Shown here one piece after another: positions 35,443 to 46,392 of a stretch of DNA of 64,000 nucleotides. The notes under the pieces are model-generated. The model was not told the DNA's origin. It saw only the letters and a list, made by a program, of their open reading frames with translations, and ran no database searches. This DNA comes from Echria macrotheca (Eukaryota > Ascomycota > Sordariomycetes > Sordariales > Schizotheciaceae), in NCBI GenBank assembly GCA_030411725.1, contig MU839827.1, positions 62,001 through 126,000 on the forward strand, written 5' to 3'. How positions within the stretch are numbered: the stretch's first letter is position 1; every line of letters starts with the position of its first letter. Both the position numbers and the translations under genes were made by a program.

Positions 35443-36363
35443 CTTGTAGCTTCGCAGTAGTAATCTCGGATAGCGAGGTGCAATTTGGGGTGTTTGGTTG
35501 GCAGTAGCTGGTCCGGAAAGTAGGTAAGGACCAAGACCTGACGTGATGGAGCAGTTCTCCCTGTCGCAAGGCGGGGTTCAATTGGACACGTGAGTGAAGA
35601 GACAGAGTAACTTTGCCAGGCCAATCATGGCAGTCTCAACCTGTTGTGACACCTCTGTTTCGAAAACACATGCTCCCAAGGAGCATAAGCGCATTCCGGA
35701 AATTCACTCTACCTTCTCTAGGTCGTTATGAGCCTGCATGCGACTAGTTAGAACGTGAAGGCCATGGATACAGAAATATAGAAGCCCCTGCACAAATGGG
35801 AAGCCCTTTTTACAAGCAGGAAGCCCTTTTGAGAAGTGTCAAGCTCTTTTCTATGCTAAAGACCTTACCTACGACGTTAAAACAAAACCTCAGATAGAGC
35901 TAAATACTTACTCGTCAAACGGTCAAACTCGCTGGTCATAGGTATTCAGCTATGCCCCTCGACCCAATCTCTTCATTGTTTCCAGGACAGTTCCATCCGG
36001 GTAATCGTCCATGAGCCTGTCCCACGGCCTAGTTGACAACATGCGGCCTATATCACCGCTCCCAGTAACTCTACAGGTGCATGTACATACATCAGCCGCG
36101 TACCGAGAGGGAATTGTTCCAGAACCCCCCCGCCGGCCAATTATGCTAATACATATGTCCCCCGAGCCCCTAGCGGTAAACAACGCTGCAGCATATTAAT
36201 CTCCGCCCGCAATATGGGATCGGGCCATAGCCGGGCGGATAAAGCCCGCTGCTTGCGAAGCCCGTTTCTTGGTACCAACATATAGGGAGAAAAATATCCC
36301 AGCTTCTCGTAGGCAGAGAGAATCAAGCGTCTCCGAAACGGACCCCTTCGTGCGCCATCGACA
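35443..36363. other. Intergenic, 0.9 kb, rhamnogalacturonase promoter side
   Basis: Holds two copies of GGAAGCCCTTTT (35799-35810 and 35819-35830) and a TATA-like ACATATAGG near 36280, about 80 bp before the ATG. The TATA assignment is tentative. I see no gene. Confidence 0.45.
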
Positions 36364-38053
36364 ATGAGGATCCTACTAGGGCTGCTCGCCGCCGCCGCGG
36401 TCGCATCCGCACAGCTCTCCGGGCCGGTTGGACCGACGACGTCGCGCGCTTCGAAGGCAGCGAAGAAAGTATGCGACATTCTCCAGTACGGTGGCGTGGC
36501 CTCGGCGACGGCGGATAACAGCGGTGCTATTGTCAAGGCGTGGAATGCCTGCAAGGCGGGCGGTCAGGTGCTCATCCCGGCTGGCAGTTTCGGACTGGCG
36601 AAGTGGGTCGACTTGTCCGGGGGGCGCGGCGTGGCTTTCAATCTTGAGGGCGTGCTGTATCGCGTCAGTAATGCGACCGAGGGGGGGACGATGATCTCGG
36701 TGCGTGATACGGACGACTTTGAGTTCTATAGTGGGAATGGGAAGGGCGCTGTTCAGGGGTACGGATGGGAGTTTCATAAGAGTGAGTTTCTCCTCCTTGG
36801 AGCCAGACACGATGCTAACCAAGGCAGATAACAAATATGGGTGAGTCTCATGATAAATCAGAGGGATTTTAATACTGAACGGACAGACCGCGAATTCTGC
36901 GTTTCACCAAGGTAAGCCTTTGAGAATGTGTCAACTCGAGGACAGCGTTAACCGCCATAGGTTACCAACTTCAGCGTCCATGACCTGGCACTTGTCGACT
37001 CGCCAGCATTCCACTTCACCGCGGATACATGCACTAACGGCGAGGTGTATAATCTAATCGTTCACGGAGGCGACCGTGGCGGACTGGATGGCGTCGATGT
37101 CTGGGGGACCAACATCTGGGTGCATGATGTCGAGGTTTCGAACAGGGACGAATGGTGAGTATCCTACGCCTGCAATGCGAACAGAAGCTGATTGAACTAC
37201 AGCGTCACTATCAAGGTGAATTTGGAGCTTTGACCACTCAGACAAACACTTTCAACTAACCCAGAATCAGTCTCCCGCCAAGAACATCCTCATCGAGTCC
37301 ATCTTCTGCAACCTATCAGGCGGATGCGCCATCGGCTCCCTCGGCGCCAACACAAGTCTGTGTCCCCCGTTTCCCTTCATATTGCAATCCCCAGCCGTCT
37401 AACGGTCTCAAGGCATCACCGAAATCACATACCAAAACATCTACTCGCAAAACTGCAACCAGATGATGATGATCAAATCCAACGGCGGCTCCGGTTCGCT
37501 CAGCCACGCCGTCTTCCGCAACTTCTCCGGCCACAGCAACGCCTACACGCTCAACATCGACTCGTCCTGGTCCCAGCGGGCGGCCGACCCGGGCTACGGC
37601 GGGGTCGAGTACGACTACCTCACGTTCGACAACTGGAAGGGCACCTGCCTCGACGGGAGCAAGCGCCCGCCCGTGATCCTCGGGTGCTCGCCCGTGTGGA
37701 TGTGCGGGAACGTCGAGATTTCAAACTTCAACGTGTGGACTGAGACTGGGTCCGAGGTCAAGTATGCGTGTCGGAACGCGTACGGGCACGGGGCGTGCAT
37801 TAAGGATTCGCCTGGTAATGGGGCGTATACGACGACCATGACGGTGGCGACTATGGATGCTGCGTATGTTTTTTTTTCTTCATCTCTCTCCGGGCTGGGG
37901 CAAGTCTACTAACGAATCCCTAGCAAATACGCTGTCACAACGATGCCGGGCGAGATCACCAAGGGTTTGGGTATTACCACGTCCATTGATATTCCTGCGG
38001 TGCCGACGACCTTTTACCCGGGGTTGAAGCCTCTGAGTACCAGGTTGGGATGA
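36364..38053 (+). CDS. Secreted rhamnogalacturonan hydrolase (GH28)
   Basis: Eight exons, 36364-36781, 36828-36840, 36887-36911, 36961-37154, 37203-37215, 37265-37355, 37413-37863 and 37924-38053, give 444 residues, the usual size for the family. Two exons are only 13 nt long. A signal peptide (MRILLGLLAAAAVASA) is followed by QLSGPVGPTTSRASKAA, as in rhamnogalacturonase A of Aspergillus. The parallel beta-helix body includes FHFTADTCTNGEVYN, GLDGVDVWGTNIWVHDVEV, NRDECVTIK (acidic pair at 215-216), SGGCAIGSLG and MIKSNGGSGS. These match the rhamnogalacturonan branch of GH28 rather than polygalacturonase, which has NTD, DD and GHG motifs. The expected substrate is the Rha-GalA backbone of pectin. 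The enzyme acts outside the cell. Confidence 0.93.
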
Positions 38054-39518
38054 AGAATCTGTGTCGGTAGTTCAACTCGGTTTTGTCGATAGATGTCCGC
38101 TTCCTGTCGATATTACTGGGAGAACCAAAACGCGAACATAGCTTGGTGAATCAAACCACCGAGTTGACCACTATTTGATGTATCCGTAGTTGTGTATTTG
38201 CTTGAGAGCATTTGTCTGTCCCAGCGCTCGTGTTACCCATAATCAAGAGCATTGACGGGTTCTCTGGAGAGAAACTCGAAGGCAGATTTTGGCTTGCTGG
38301 GGGGTTTTGCGGACATGGCAGAGAAAAGGGAGTTTGTCTGAGCTTCGGTTCAGGGGTTGTACGTAAACTTTCATGCCTGTTTAACGCAAAAAGAGGCATT
38401 CTTTCGACTCCTGACAATGAATGGTCTGTTTTTGCTTTTTCTTTTCCTTCCTTTTTTTTTTTTTTTTTGTTGTTGTTGTTGTTGTCGTCGAGCTTACGAT
38501 CGTCGTGGATGATGATGGCTGGAAAGAACGGTAACTTGTCAGGAAATGTCACGAGAAAGGGAGCAAGAGGGGTCAAATGTGCAGAAAACAGTCCCATACG
38601 AAAAGGGGCTAGCGTCAAAGTCGGACTATCGAAGGAAGGATCGCGTTGTAGTGGGGGCCAAGCTTTTTCTTCTCTAACGAGGCACGCGATCTCCAGGCAG
38701 CCACTTGAACTCGCGCTATTCCACTTACGGCAGCCAGGCTTGCTACTCGACACGGACAGCCTTGTTATGTTTGGGCATCAGTGGCGTCTTTGGGAGAAGG
38801 TGGTGTGCCAGCGGCACGGTTGCGTCATTCCTGCGCGTGGAGGGCCGATGTGCGAATCGGCCACAGCAGACACTGCTGGGTGGCTGGCTGAGGGGTCGGT
38901 CGTCGCGGGAAGGATTTCGCTATCCGGCATGTGTCGTGCTCTGGAGGTGTTTGGGAGCGGTCATTATTCAGCGCCAGTTGCCAAGGGGCACGACTTGGTT
39001 TCTGCTAGGCAATCAGTAACCGCAGAGGGTTATATCTCTTGGCGTGTTGAAAGGATCGGAATACGGAGACACCCCACTGCCCAATATGGAGAACTCCTAG
39101 GGGAGGAATCAGTAATGGTTGGCAGGCGGAAATTATGCCACGGCCCACACTCTCTGCGAGGTTCTTGTGTCCTAGCTAGCCCTGCTGGGCTACTCCCAGT
39201 GGTCACGTCGAATACCACCCTGCACGGGGCCAGACCCCGGCGGGTTTTCAGCCCAATGCCGCTTGCTGACCAACTGCATGTCTGGCAAATGATATCGGAC
39301 GGATTCGAAGAGGTTAGGTCTAGAACTAAGGTTTTCCCAGGACGGGATATGCCATGCAGGGCAGGGAGGGACCGTCTTTGCGCTTTCCCGCTGTGATAAA
39401 ACCGGGAGTGGCGCTCCTCTCCTTCCTCTCCTTCTCTTGGCGTTATTTTCTTCGACCCTTCATCTCGACGACAACTCGTGCTCCGTGCTCGTCCGGAGGA
39501 CAGCAAAAGCAGTTCAAG
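38054..39518. other. Intergenic, 1.46 kb, with poly-T and GTT repeats
   Basis: Contains a 17-base T run at 38452-38468 that passes directly into GTT/TTG repeats up to about 38484. Long open frames cross this tract on both strands, but they lack domains and are not called. Confidence 0.55.
38452..38484. repeat. Poly-T followed by (GTT)n
   Basis: Seventeen T followed by about five GTT units, simple-sequence DNA. Confidence 0.85.
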
Positions 39519-40910
39519 ATGGACTACCAATGCCAGTCCCAGTTCGCAACAGATTACTATGGCCTCGGCGTGCGGCTGGGTATTTACTTTGCCTGGCTGG
39601 GCAGCTACATCGCCAACACGATGCTGCCCTCCGAATTCACCGGCGCCGTCGACACCGCCACGATTTTCCTGTTGACGCTCCTGATCGCCATGACCAACGA
39701 CTCGCGCACCGGCACGCTCTCGCAGATTGATGGACTGACGCTGATGCACATGTGTGGCGGGACTGTATTTGGCGTGCTCTCCATCTGGGGGTACCGAACG
39801 CGACTTTACAGTGATGAGGGGCCACGTGCAGTACGGCTGTTTGGTGGCTTTGGTACACATCTCAGGGTGGCCGTCAGTTTCGCAGTGAGCGTTTTTGGCA
39901 TGTGGTTCTGGTTGCATGGCGTCACGGCGGACGGGTTGACGACACTGGGAGGGCCCGACGATCCTTCTGACCCCAAGAACCCGCCCGAGTGTGAGGTCGT
40001 GTATACCTTCTTCTTTGCGAAGATCCGGGCGGACTCGGGGATTCGGTATTACTATACCGTCGTGTGCGCCTCTTGTTGTCTGTGGTTTGGGACCATGTTT
40101 ATTGTCTCGTGTGTGGCTGGGCTGGCGAGCTTTGAGCGGTTCAAGTCGCTATTCGAGTTTTATCACTGGGGTTCAAGGAATCGGGCGCGATACGCGACAG
40201 GCTTTAACAAGAAGGAGTATGTTATTTCTCGTTCCCCTTCTCGACTTTGTGCTGACCGAGACAGACTCCGCTATATGTTCCTCTTCCTCCGCGTTGGCAA
40301 CCTCGTCTGGCTTCTCTTCTCGGCCGTCACCGTCGAGGTCACTCTCAACTTCAACCATGTCCACGGCGTGCTGGGCGGAAAGCACGACGGCGGCCTACAA
40401 CTACCGAGCCAGCTGCTCCCCTTCACTGTCGGCTTGTTCAGTTTCCTCCGGATTATATATTTCCTGCTCAAAGAAAAATTCGGCGCCAAGGAGAACGGGG
40501 TGACATCAACACCAAAGCTGCCGGCGCAGGAGATTGAACATCCCGTCGACGCCGCAGTCGTGGTCAAGAAGGACGACAACTGGTATCAGGCCGCCGGAGC
40601 TGAGGAGGGCGCCGTTCCGGAGCAGGGTTTCCCGCGGGCGGATAGCTACCAGATCGTGGCGAGGTCACTGTTTGTGAGATACATGGTCGGCTGGCTACCG
40701 TGGTTAGGCTTGGTTGTGCATCCCGGTATCCGCGCGCGGTCGCGGCTGTCGGGGATTGTTGAGCGGAGTGCCGGGTTGACGGTGGTGAGTCCGGCGCTCG
40801 GTGTCGATCCGGCGTATCACGGTGCGCAGCAGGAGTGGCAGAGGACCGTGTATACTGGTCAGCCCAGTGTGCAAAGTCCGACCGGGAGTCAGCACAAGAC
40901 GGAGGGGTAG
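39519..40910 (+). CDS. Multi-TM membrane protein, function unknown
   Basis: Two exons, 39519-40216 and 40265-40910, give 447 residues. The 48-bp intron has GTATGT, a CTGAC branch site and ACAG; because 48 is a multiple of three and stop-free, the unspliced frame is also open. The start MDYQCQSQFATDYYGLGVRLG resembles a conserved opening of ascomycete membrane proteins. About seven hydrophobic spans are visible: near residues 18-35, 47-62, 72-90, 110-130, 175-200, then after the intron MFLFLRVGNLVWLLFSAVTV and QLLPFTVGLFSFLRIIYFLL. A soluble acidic/Pro region precedes a last hydrophobic stretch (RYMVGWLPWLGLVV). The Ser/Gln-rich tail is probably cytosolic. No transporter or receptor motif was recognised. 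Confidence 0.8.
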   Translation: MDYQCQSQFATDYYGLGVRLGIYFAWLGSYIANTMLPSEFTGAVDTATIFLLTLLIAMTNDSRTGTLSQIDGLTLMHMCGGTVFGVLSIWGYRTRLYSDEGPRAVRLFGGFGTHLRVAVSFAVSVFGMWFWLHGVTADGLTTLGGPDDPSDPKNPPECEVVYTFFFAKIRADSGIRYYYTVVCASCCLWFGTMFIVSCVAGLASFERFKSLFEFYHWGSRNRARYATGFNKKEYVISRSPSRLCADRDRLRYMFLFLRVGNLVWLLFSAVTVEVTLNFNHVHGVLGGKHDGGLQLPSQLLPFTVGLFSFLRIIYFLLKEKFGAKENGVTSTPKLPAQEIEHPVDAAVVVKKDDNWYQAAGAEEGAVPEQGFPRADSYQIVARSLFVRYMVGWLPWLGLVVHPGIRARSRLSGIVERSAGLTVVSPALGVDPAYHGAQQEWQRTVYTGQPSVQSPTGSQHKTEG

Positions 40911-41615
40911 TAGAGTGTCTCGATGGATAATGGGCGGTTCAGGTCTCTCAATACGGCAGAGATCTCATACGGTAATATGCATGGATTCAGGACCCGGAGG
41001 AGTGTTAATTATAAACTGGGCATCTTTTTGAGCATCGTAGTAAATACCCCCTTCTTTCTTTGATGACCCAGTATGGAATACAAGGCGTCAGCTTTACTAC
41101 CCTGATCAGTGCCCAGTCCGCTAGAGGCTTACTTGATGGATGCTATTACCAACCCCAGCAAGCCAAGGTATGGTTGCAATTTGTATCGCGAGTGTTAGCT
41201 GGTAGGTATTGCGGTCATTTTTGGAATCTTCCAAGCAACCTTCATCATTACATCCGACTCCTTCTCGGAACTTTCAGCTCGCACTACTGTGGTAAGTTTT
41301 CCAGGGTCCTCACCTTTCCAAGGTCGTTTTATAGGTGCCGCTACAGGCTTGGAAGCGCCATTCCTGGAAGCAAAGTTGCATCGACAGGCCAGAACGTGCA
41401 GCCCAGCCCGCCCGGGTAGCTCTTTTAGGAGTTTTTATCCGTAATCCGCGTACGACCTTGGCGGCCCGCAACCTTGGCAACACGCGGCGGCAGGCATACT
41501 TGTGGGGGATTTAACCACCGACTACCCCTCTGCCTGAACCTCCTTGATGACTGCGCGTAGCTATACCTACTTACCTTGGGCAGCCGTCTGAGACATCGTA
41601 CGAGACTTTGTCACC
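40911..41615. other. Intergenic, 0.7 kb
   Basis: Promoter region of the carboxylesterase gene. Holds TACCTA/TACCTT copies near 41565-41578. I see no gene. Confidence 0.5.
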
Positions 41616-43538
41616 ATGCGGTCTCACATCCTCTCCCTTTCCCTCCTTCTCGTCGTCTCGGCCGCCGGTCCTACCGACAAACCCCCCAAACCGCCGGGGC
41701 CGCCAGGACCGCCAGGACCGCCAGGACCGCCGGCACCAGGCCTCACGGTCAAAACAACAAGCGGCACCTACACCGGTCTCATCAACGCAACAGCTCCAGA
41801 TGTGCGCCAATGGCTCGGCATCCCCTTTGCTCAGCCCCCCCTTGGTGCGCTGCGCTTCCTGCCCCCACAGAAAGCGCCCGACTACGGCGCTGCCGATGCT
41901 AAGGCGTACAAGCCCATTTGCTACCAGAACAGCGGCAACAAAACCAGTCTGTACTGGCAACTTCTGCCGGAGTATCTGAATCGCGACCCGGAGAGCGAGG
42001 ATTGCTTGTATCTGAATGTTTGGGCGCCGCGGCAGCCGGTGGAGAAGAAGCTGCCGGTTATTATCTGGGTTTCTGGTGGGGGGTTCAAGGAGGGAGGCGG
42101 ACATGCGCTGTATCAGGTGCCGGATCAGTGGGTGCAGAGGAGCCAGGGGCATATTGTTGTGACTTTCAAGTATGCATTCGTCTGTGCATCCGGAAACAAG
42201 ACTTGCGCTGACGGTTCCAGTTTCCGTCTGCATATCTTCGGTTTCCCTGGCTCACCGGCGGCAAGCGTCAACGCAGGCTTGGCTGATCTCAGACTGGTGT
42301 ACGCATCTCTAGCCCGAACCCCAGTTGTTGCGCAACTAACACCCCAGGCAGCGTCGAGTGGCTAAAGGATAACATCCAAGCCTTTGGGTACGCCCATCCT
42401 AAAGTCCTAAATCCTCCTCATACCCGTGACTAACCATACATACAGCGGCGACCCGAATCGCATGATCCTCTACGGCCAGTCCTCCGGCAACGCCATGGTC
42501 CAACTGTACTCTTACGCCTACCCGAAGAATCCCATCGTGCGCGGCCTCATCGGCACGTCCGGTGGTAACCCCGCGATCACCCCAAGCAGCAGCCCCAACT
42601 TCCATAACGCGGCGCAGATCTTGGGCTGCGCGAACCTGACTTCGGAGGCAGAGCTCACCTGTATGCAGGGTGTTGATGCCACGGCGCTGCAGCACGCTGT
42701 GGACACGCTGAATACGGACCCGAACCGGGGTCTGTTCCGGCCTATTGCTGACAATGTCACTGTTTTCACCAATTTGACGGAGAGGTTGGAGAAGGGGCTT
42801 GTGGCTAAGATTGTGAGTTTCCTCTCCCACCAGCTGAAAATGAATTGGGGATCCTGATGAAATAATACAGCCCTTCATCGGCGGGTTCATGTACAACGAG
42901 GGGGCTGTGTTTTTGCCCTTCGATCCGGATGCGACGACGGCACCGACCCCGGTTCCGATTCCTGGGATTGAAGGGTTGACTTGCGCTATCAAGCAAGAGG
43001 TCGAGTATGTTCACCCGCATGGTATCCGTGATCCCAAATGCTGATTATGCTAGTAAACGCAACGCCCTTGGCATATCGACTTACCGATATCTCTACTCCG
43101 GCAACTTCTCCAACGTTACGCCTCGGTACTGGCTCGGTGGAATGCATAGCTGTTTGTGCCCCCTCCCTGAACAGTCAACGGATACAGTTTCTGACTAAGA
43201 GCGTAGCGGACATCCCCCTCATCTTCGGCACGCACTACCAGGTCCGCGGCAACTCGACCGAGTTCGAGTACCAGACGAGCTTCGCCATGCAGGGTAAGCA
43301 CGACAAAATCAACATTCGCAGATTGTGAGGGCGTCAAGCTAATTCCGAGACAGAGTACTGGGTTTCATTTGCTGCCAACCCCGACAAGGAACCGCGAAAT
43401 AGTCAAGGTCAGGTGTGGCCGAGATATAAGGGGCCGAGTCCAAAGATTATGGATTTCGGCAACGCTACGGTCGGCGCGCCGTCCTATGTCGCCCCTGTGT
43501 CGGTGGCTGATAGGTATAGCGGGCCTTGCTTGACGTAG
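41616..43538 (+). CDS. Secreted type-B carboxylesterase/lipase with collagen-like N-terminal tract
   Basis: Eight exons, 41616-42169, 42221-42298, 42352-42387, 42446-42812, 42871-43004, 43054-43151, 43207-43293 and 43354-43538, give 512 residues. A signal peptide (MRSHILSLSLLLVVSAAG) is followed by about 20 residues of PPGPPGPP repeats, which are unusual for the family. The fold motifs are in order: VRQWLGIPFAQPPLGALRF, ESEDCLYLNVWAP (the disulfide Cys), an oxyanion loop SGGGFKEG instead of the common HGGGF, FRLHIFGFPGSPA, and the nucleophile elbow GQSSG with Ser235. NEGAVF supplies the probable acid, and HSSDIPLIFGTH the His. All triad elements are present, so it should hydrolyse carboxylic esters outside the cell. 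The donor of intron 2 has an alternative two bases upstream (GTGTAC) that breaks the frame. Confidence 0.88.
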
Positions 43539-43792
43539 TGGACGTGTAGGTACATGTAGCGCAAGTAGTCGGTATCTATCAAATGGGATTCGTCTTGATC
43601 TACGAAAGATTCGATACCTGAGAATATCAGACTCTCCTTGCTCAAGACATACTGGAATATGAGACTAACTGTAAGGTGCGAGGCATAAAGAACTGCGTTC
43701 AGGGACCGAGCTGCCCAGAAGAGAAATAAAGCAAAACCTGCCGAAAAGCTATACAGCACATCAACTCTTGCTGTCCGTGTCGTATTGGGCCT

Positions 43793-45883
43793 CTAACTCC
43801 ATCCAAGATCACGGAAGAATGCCTCGGGAGACGGCTTCCTCCCCAAGAACTGCTCCAGCGTGAGCATCTCATCCTGAGCGCCGCCCTTCTCCAGCACCAT
43901 ACGTCTATAACGCCTCCCCGCCTCCCTGCTCATGGGATCCTCCCGGAAAACACTGTCAAACATATCGGCGCTATACACCTTTGACCACAAATACCCATAA
44001 TACCCAGCATCATTCCCGTAAATGAGCGAGCTGGAAGTAGCATACCCATTATTCCGCTCCGTCGAGCCCTTCACCCCCGTAACCTCCCGATACACCCGAT
44101 TAAACATCACCCCGTAGTCCGGCTCCCGCTCATGCATCGGAAACGTATGAATCGCCATATCAAACGCAGCATGCCCCAGCTGCCCAAGCACATCCAGCGC
44201 ACTGCTCTCCCGTTTCGCCTCGACCAGCCTTTCCAACAAATCCAGCGGTATCCGCTCGCCCGTCTCGTAGTGCGCCGACAGCTCAGAGAGACACGACGGG
44301 ATCCGACACCAGTTCTCGAGCATCTGCGAGGGCGCCTCGATGAAGTCGCGCGCGACGCTGACGCCGTGGAAGCGCGCGTACGTTGTCCGCGACACGAGGT
44401 CGTGCATGCAGTGGCCTAGCTCGTGGAAGAGGGTGATCATGTCGCGGTATGGAAGTAGTGCCGGACGCGAGTCGGTTGCGGGGCTGAAGTTGGCGAGGAG
44501 ACAGGTTGCTGGGTAGCAGCGCGTGCCGTCGACGTTCTGGTATCCCGAGCGGACTGTTAAGCAGACGGCCCTGGCGTGCTTTCCGGGGCGGGGGTGGAGG
44601 TCGAGGTAGAGGTAGCCGATGAACCCCGGACTCTTGGGTGTTTGCTCTGGGGCCTCTTCGTCGTCATCCTCCCAGACGGTGTAGAGTACGACGGATTCGT
44701 GCCATAGGATGTCTGCCGCCTTGCCCGTCGGCGAGGCGCGTCCTCGGTCTTCGTCCGTCTTGAGCTCGACGAACACGAGGCGGAGCAGCTGGCCAAATAT
44801 GCTTAGCATCCCCGAGATGGTGTGGTAGAGAGGGAAGTATTCAGCAATCGTCTGGTAATCCACATCAAACTTCTTCTTCTCGAGCAGCCGAGAGTAGTAC
44901 CCCAGGTCCCAAGAGTATAGACAGCCGTCGAAGGGCTTGCCCAAGGATGCCAGATGCGCTTCTTTGACCGCTAGAATCTCGCTGATCTCTTCTTTAGCGC
45001 GGGGAGTTATGTACGCACGCAGGTCTTCCAGGAAAGTGATAACTGCCTCTGGTGTCTTGGCCATCCTCTGCTCCAGACGCATGGCTGCGTAGTTGGGATA
45101 ACCCAGCATCCGCGCAGACTCGTGGCGCAGCGCCATGATTTCTCGAAATCGGGGGACGTTCTCGTTGCACCTGTTTGACCAGGCGATGCCGTATCGTTTT
45201 CTGGTCTCGGGGCTATGTGCGACGCTGATCTTGATGTCGGGGCCTTTGAACGGCACTTTCAACTTTCCCACGTTGGGTTCCTCAGTCCCCTTCTCCAGCC
45301 TGGCTAGGACATCCTGGGGAACCCCATCCAGCTCCTCGGGGGTAAACCAAGTACCACCCGACTCCTCGTCTACAGTCCGGTCGTATTCAAGCTTCAGCTC
45401 GCTTAGTCTCTCACTGATAGCTTTGAACCGGACCCGATCAGGTCCCGGCGGCAGACCGAGTCCACTCCGGATGCCTTCCCGTCGCGTCTCTTGCAGAGCA
45501 CGCTGGCTCTCGACGTCCAACCCCTCTTCTCGTTGATACACGGCTTCAACTAGTCGGAAGATGTCGTCACGCATCGAGCATTCGATATTTGCAGCATGCG
45601 CCAGCTTTTGGGCTTCCAAACCGGCCTGGCGCCGCTCGGCGTCGGGTGAAACTGTGCGGTAGAAGTTAGGCTCAATGGCCGACCAGCGCCGGTTGGTGCT
45701 GTGTTCGAACAGTAGGACGACATTTTGGAAGGTTGCCTGCTCGATGGGTACCTCGGCGGCCATCCTGTCCAGGAGGGCGCGATGGCCGGCCCAATATGCC
45801 TTTTCATCGGCGATGCTGTCGTCCGCTGAGGTGCGGAATAGCACTGTGGGCTGAGGCGGATGGCGGTATTTTTCGTCGGCCAT
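43793..45883 (-). CDS. Metalloendopeptidase of family M3 (thimet oligopeptidase/saccharolysin-like)
   Basis: A single exon of 696 residues, close to the family's ~700. The frame is open upstream to 46099, but the ATG at 45883 (MADEKYRHPP) was chosen because the family aligns from here and the extra stretch includes promoter-like sequence. The zinc site HELGH is at 487-491 (TLFHELGHCMHD). The third ligand Glu is in IEAPSQMLENW about 25 residues later, as M3 enzymes require. Other family landmarks are SNRCNENV, YLYLDLHPRPGKHARA, ATCLLANFS, and the C-terminal GNDAGYYGYLWSKVYSADMF. There is no presequence, so it is probably cytosolic. It would cut peptides shorter than about 20 residues after the proteasome. 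The catalytic set is complete. Confidence 0.93.
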   Translation of the reverse strand: MADEKYRHPPQPTVLFRTSADDSIADEKAYWAGHRALLDRMAAEVPIEQATFQNVVLLFEHSTNRRWSAIEPNFYRTVSPDAERRQAGLEAQKLAHAANIECSMRDDIFRLVEAVYQREEGLDVESQRALQETRREGIRSGLGLPPGPDRVRFKAISERLSELKLEYDRTVDEESGGTWFTPEELDGVPQDVLARLEKGTEEPNVGKLKVPFKGPDIKISVAHSPETRKRYGIAWSNRCNENVPRFREIMALRHESARMLGYPNYAAMRLEQRMAKTPEAVITFLEDLRAYITPRAKEEISEILAVKEAHLASLGKPFDGCLYSWDLGYYSRLLEKKKFDVDYQTIAEYFPLYHTISGMLSIFGQLLRLVFVELKTDEDRGRASPTGKAADILWHESVVLYTVWEDDDEEAPEQTPKSPGFIGYLYLDLHPRPGKHARAVCLTVRSGYQNVDGTRCYPATCLLANFSPATDSRPALLPYRDMITLFHELGHCMHDLVSRTTYARFHGVSVARDFIEAPSQMLENWCRIPSCLSELSAHYETGERIPLDLLERLVEAKRESSALDVLGQLGHAAFDMAIHTFPMHEREPDYGVMFNRVYREVTGVKGSTERNNGYATSSSLIYGNDAGYYGYLWSKVYSADMFDSVFREDPMSREAGRRYRRMVLEKGGAQDEMLTLEQFLGRKPSPEAFFRDLGWS

Positions 45884-46392
45884 GGCGGGTGTTGTCGTGG
45901 CAAAGCCGGAGTAGTGATGCGGTGGGTTAGTTGATGGGGAGATAAGCAATTGACAGGCTGGACGGTGAACTCGACAGTGCCAGTACTGTGAACCGTGCAA
46001 TGGTTCGTTTAGGCTAAGTAGTGTAAACTCAGGCGGAACATATAAAATCACGTCAGGCTTCGTGAAGTATACCCACAACAATATGATGGTCCCGGTCACG
46101 AGTGCTAAAGTTAGATGACTTCCATGCGTCCCAGTTAGCTTCGGTCTTCAGGACCGACATTTTCTGCATACCGATGAATAACGCGGAATGTTGAGAACGG
46201 GATCCAACAAACTGGCTCGTTTCGATTTCGCCGTTGAAATGTCTGGCGAATAGCTGGGACAGACCCGATAACGCCTTCAGTAATGAACACACTCCTTAAA
46301 TCTAGAGAACAAATTTAAATCTAACACATTTAAATCTAACACAGATACCTTACCTAACTTAGGTAGCATGTCGAAGCAAAGTAAACCTCAGA
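45884..46392. other. Intergenic, 0.5 kb, AT-rich patch
   Basis: Upstream of the M3 gene. Holds a tandem pair of ATTTAAATCTAACAC units (about 46312-46343) and a TACCTTACCTAACTTAGGTA block (46347-46366). I see no gene. Confidence 0.55.

Noticed and set aside
35799..35850. Short repeats of GGAAGCCCTTTT
   Set aside because: Only two good copies and one poor copy. Too little to call an element.
38212..39396. 394-codon open frame on the plus strand
   Set aside because: Runs through a 17-T run and GTT repeats, has no domain, and overlaps long frames on the other strand. Better explained as GC-rich intergenic DNA.
45884..46099. N-terminal extension of the M3 peptidase
   Set aside because: The added residues do not resemble a targeting peptide or the family, and the ATG at 45883 fits the usual start.
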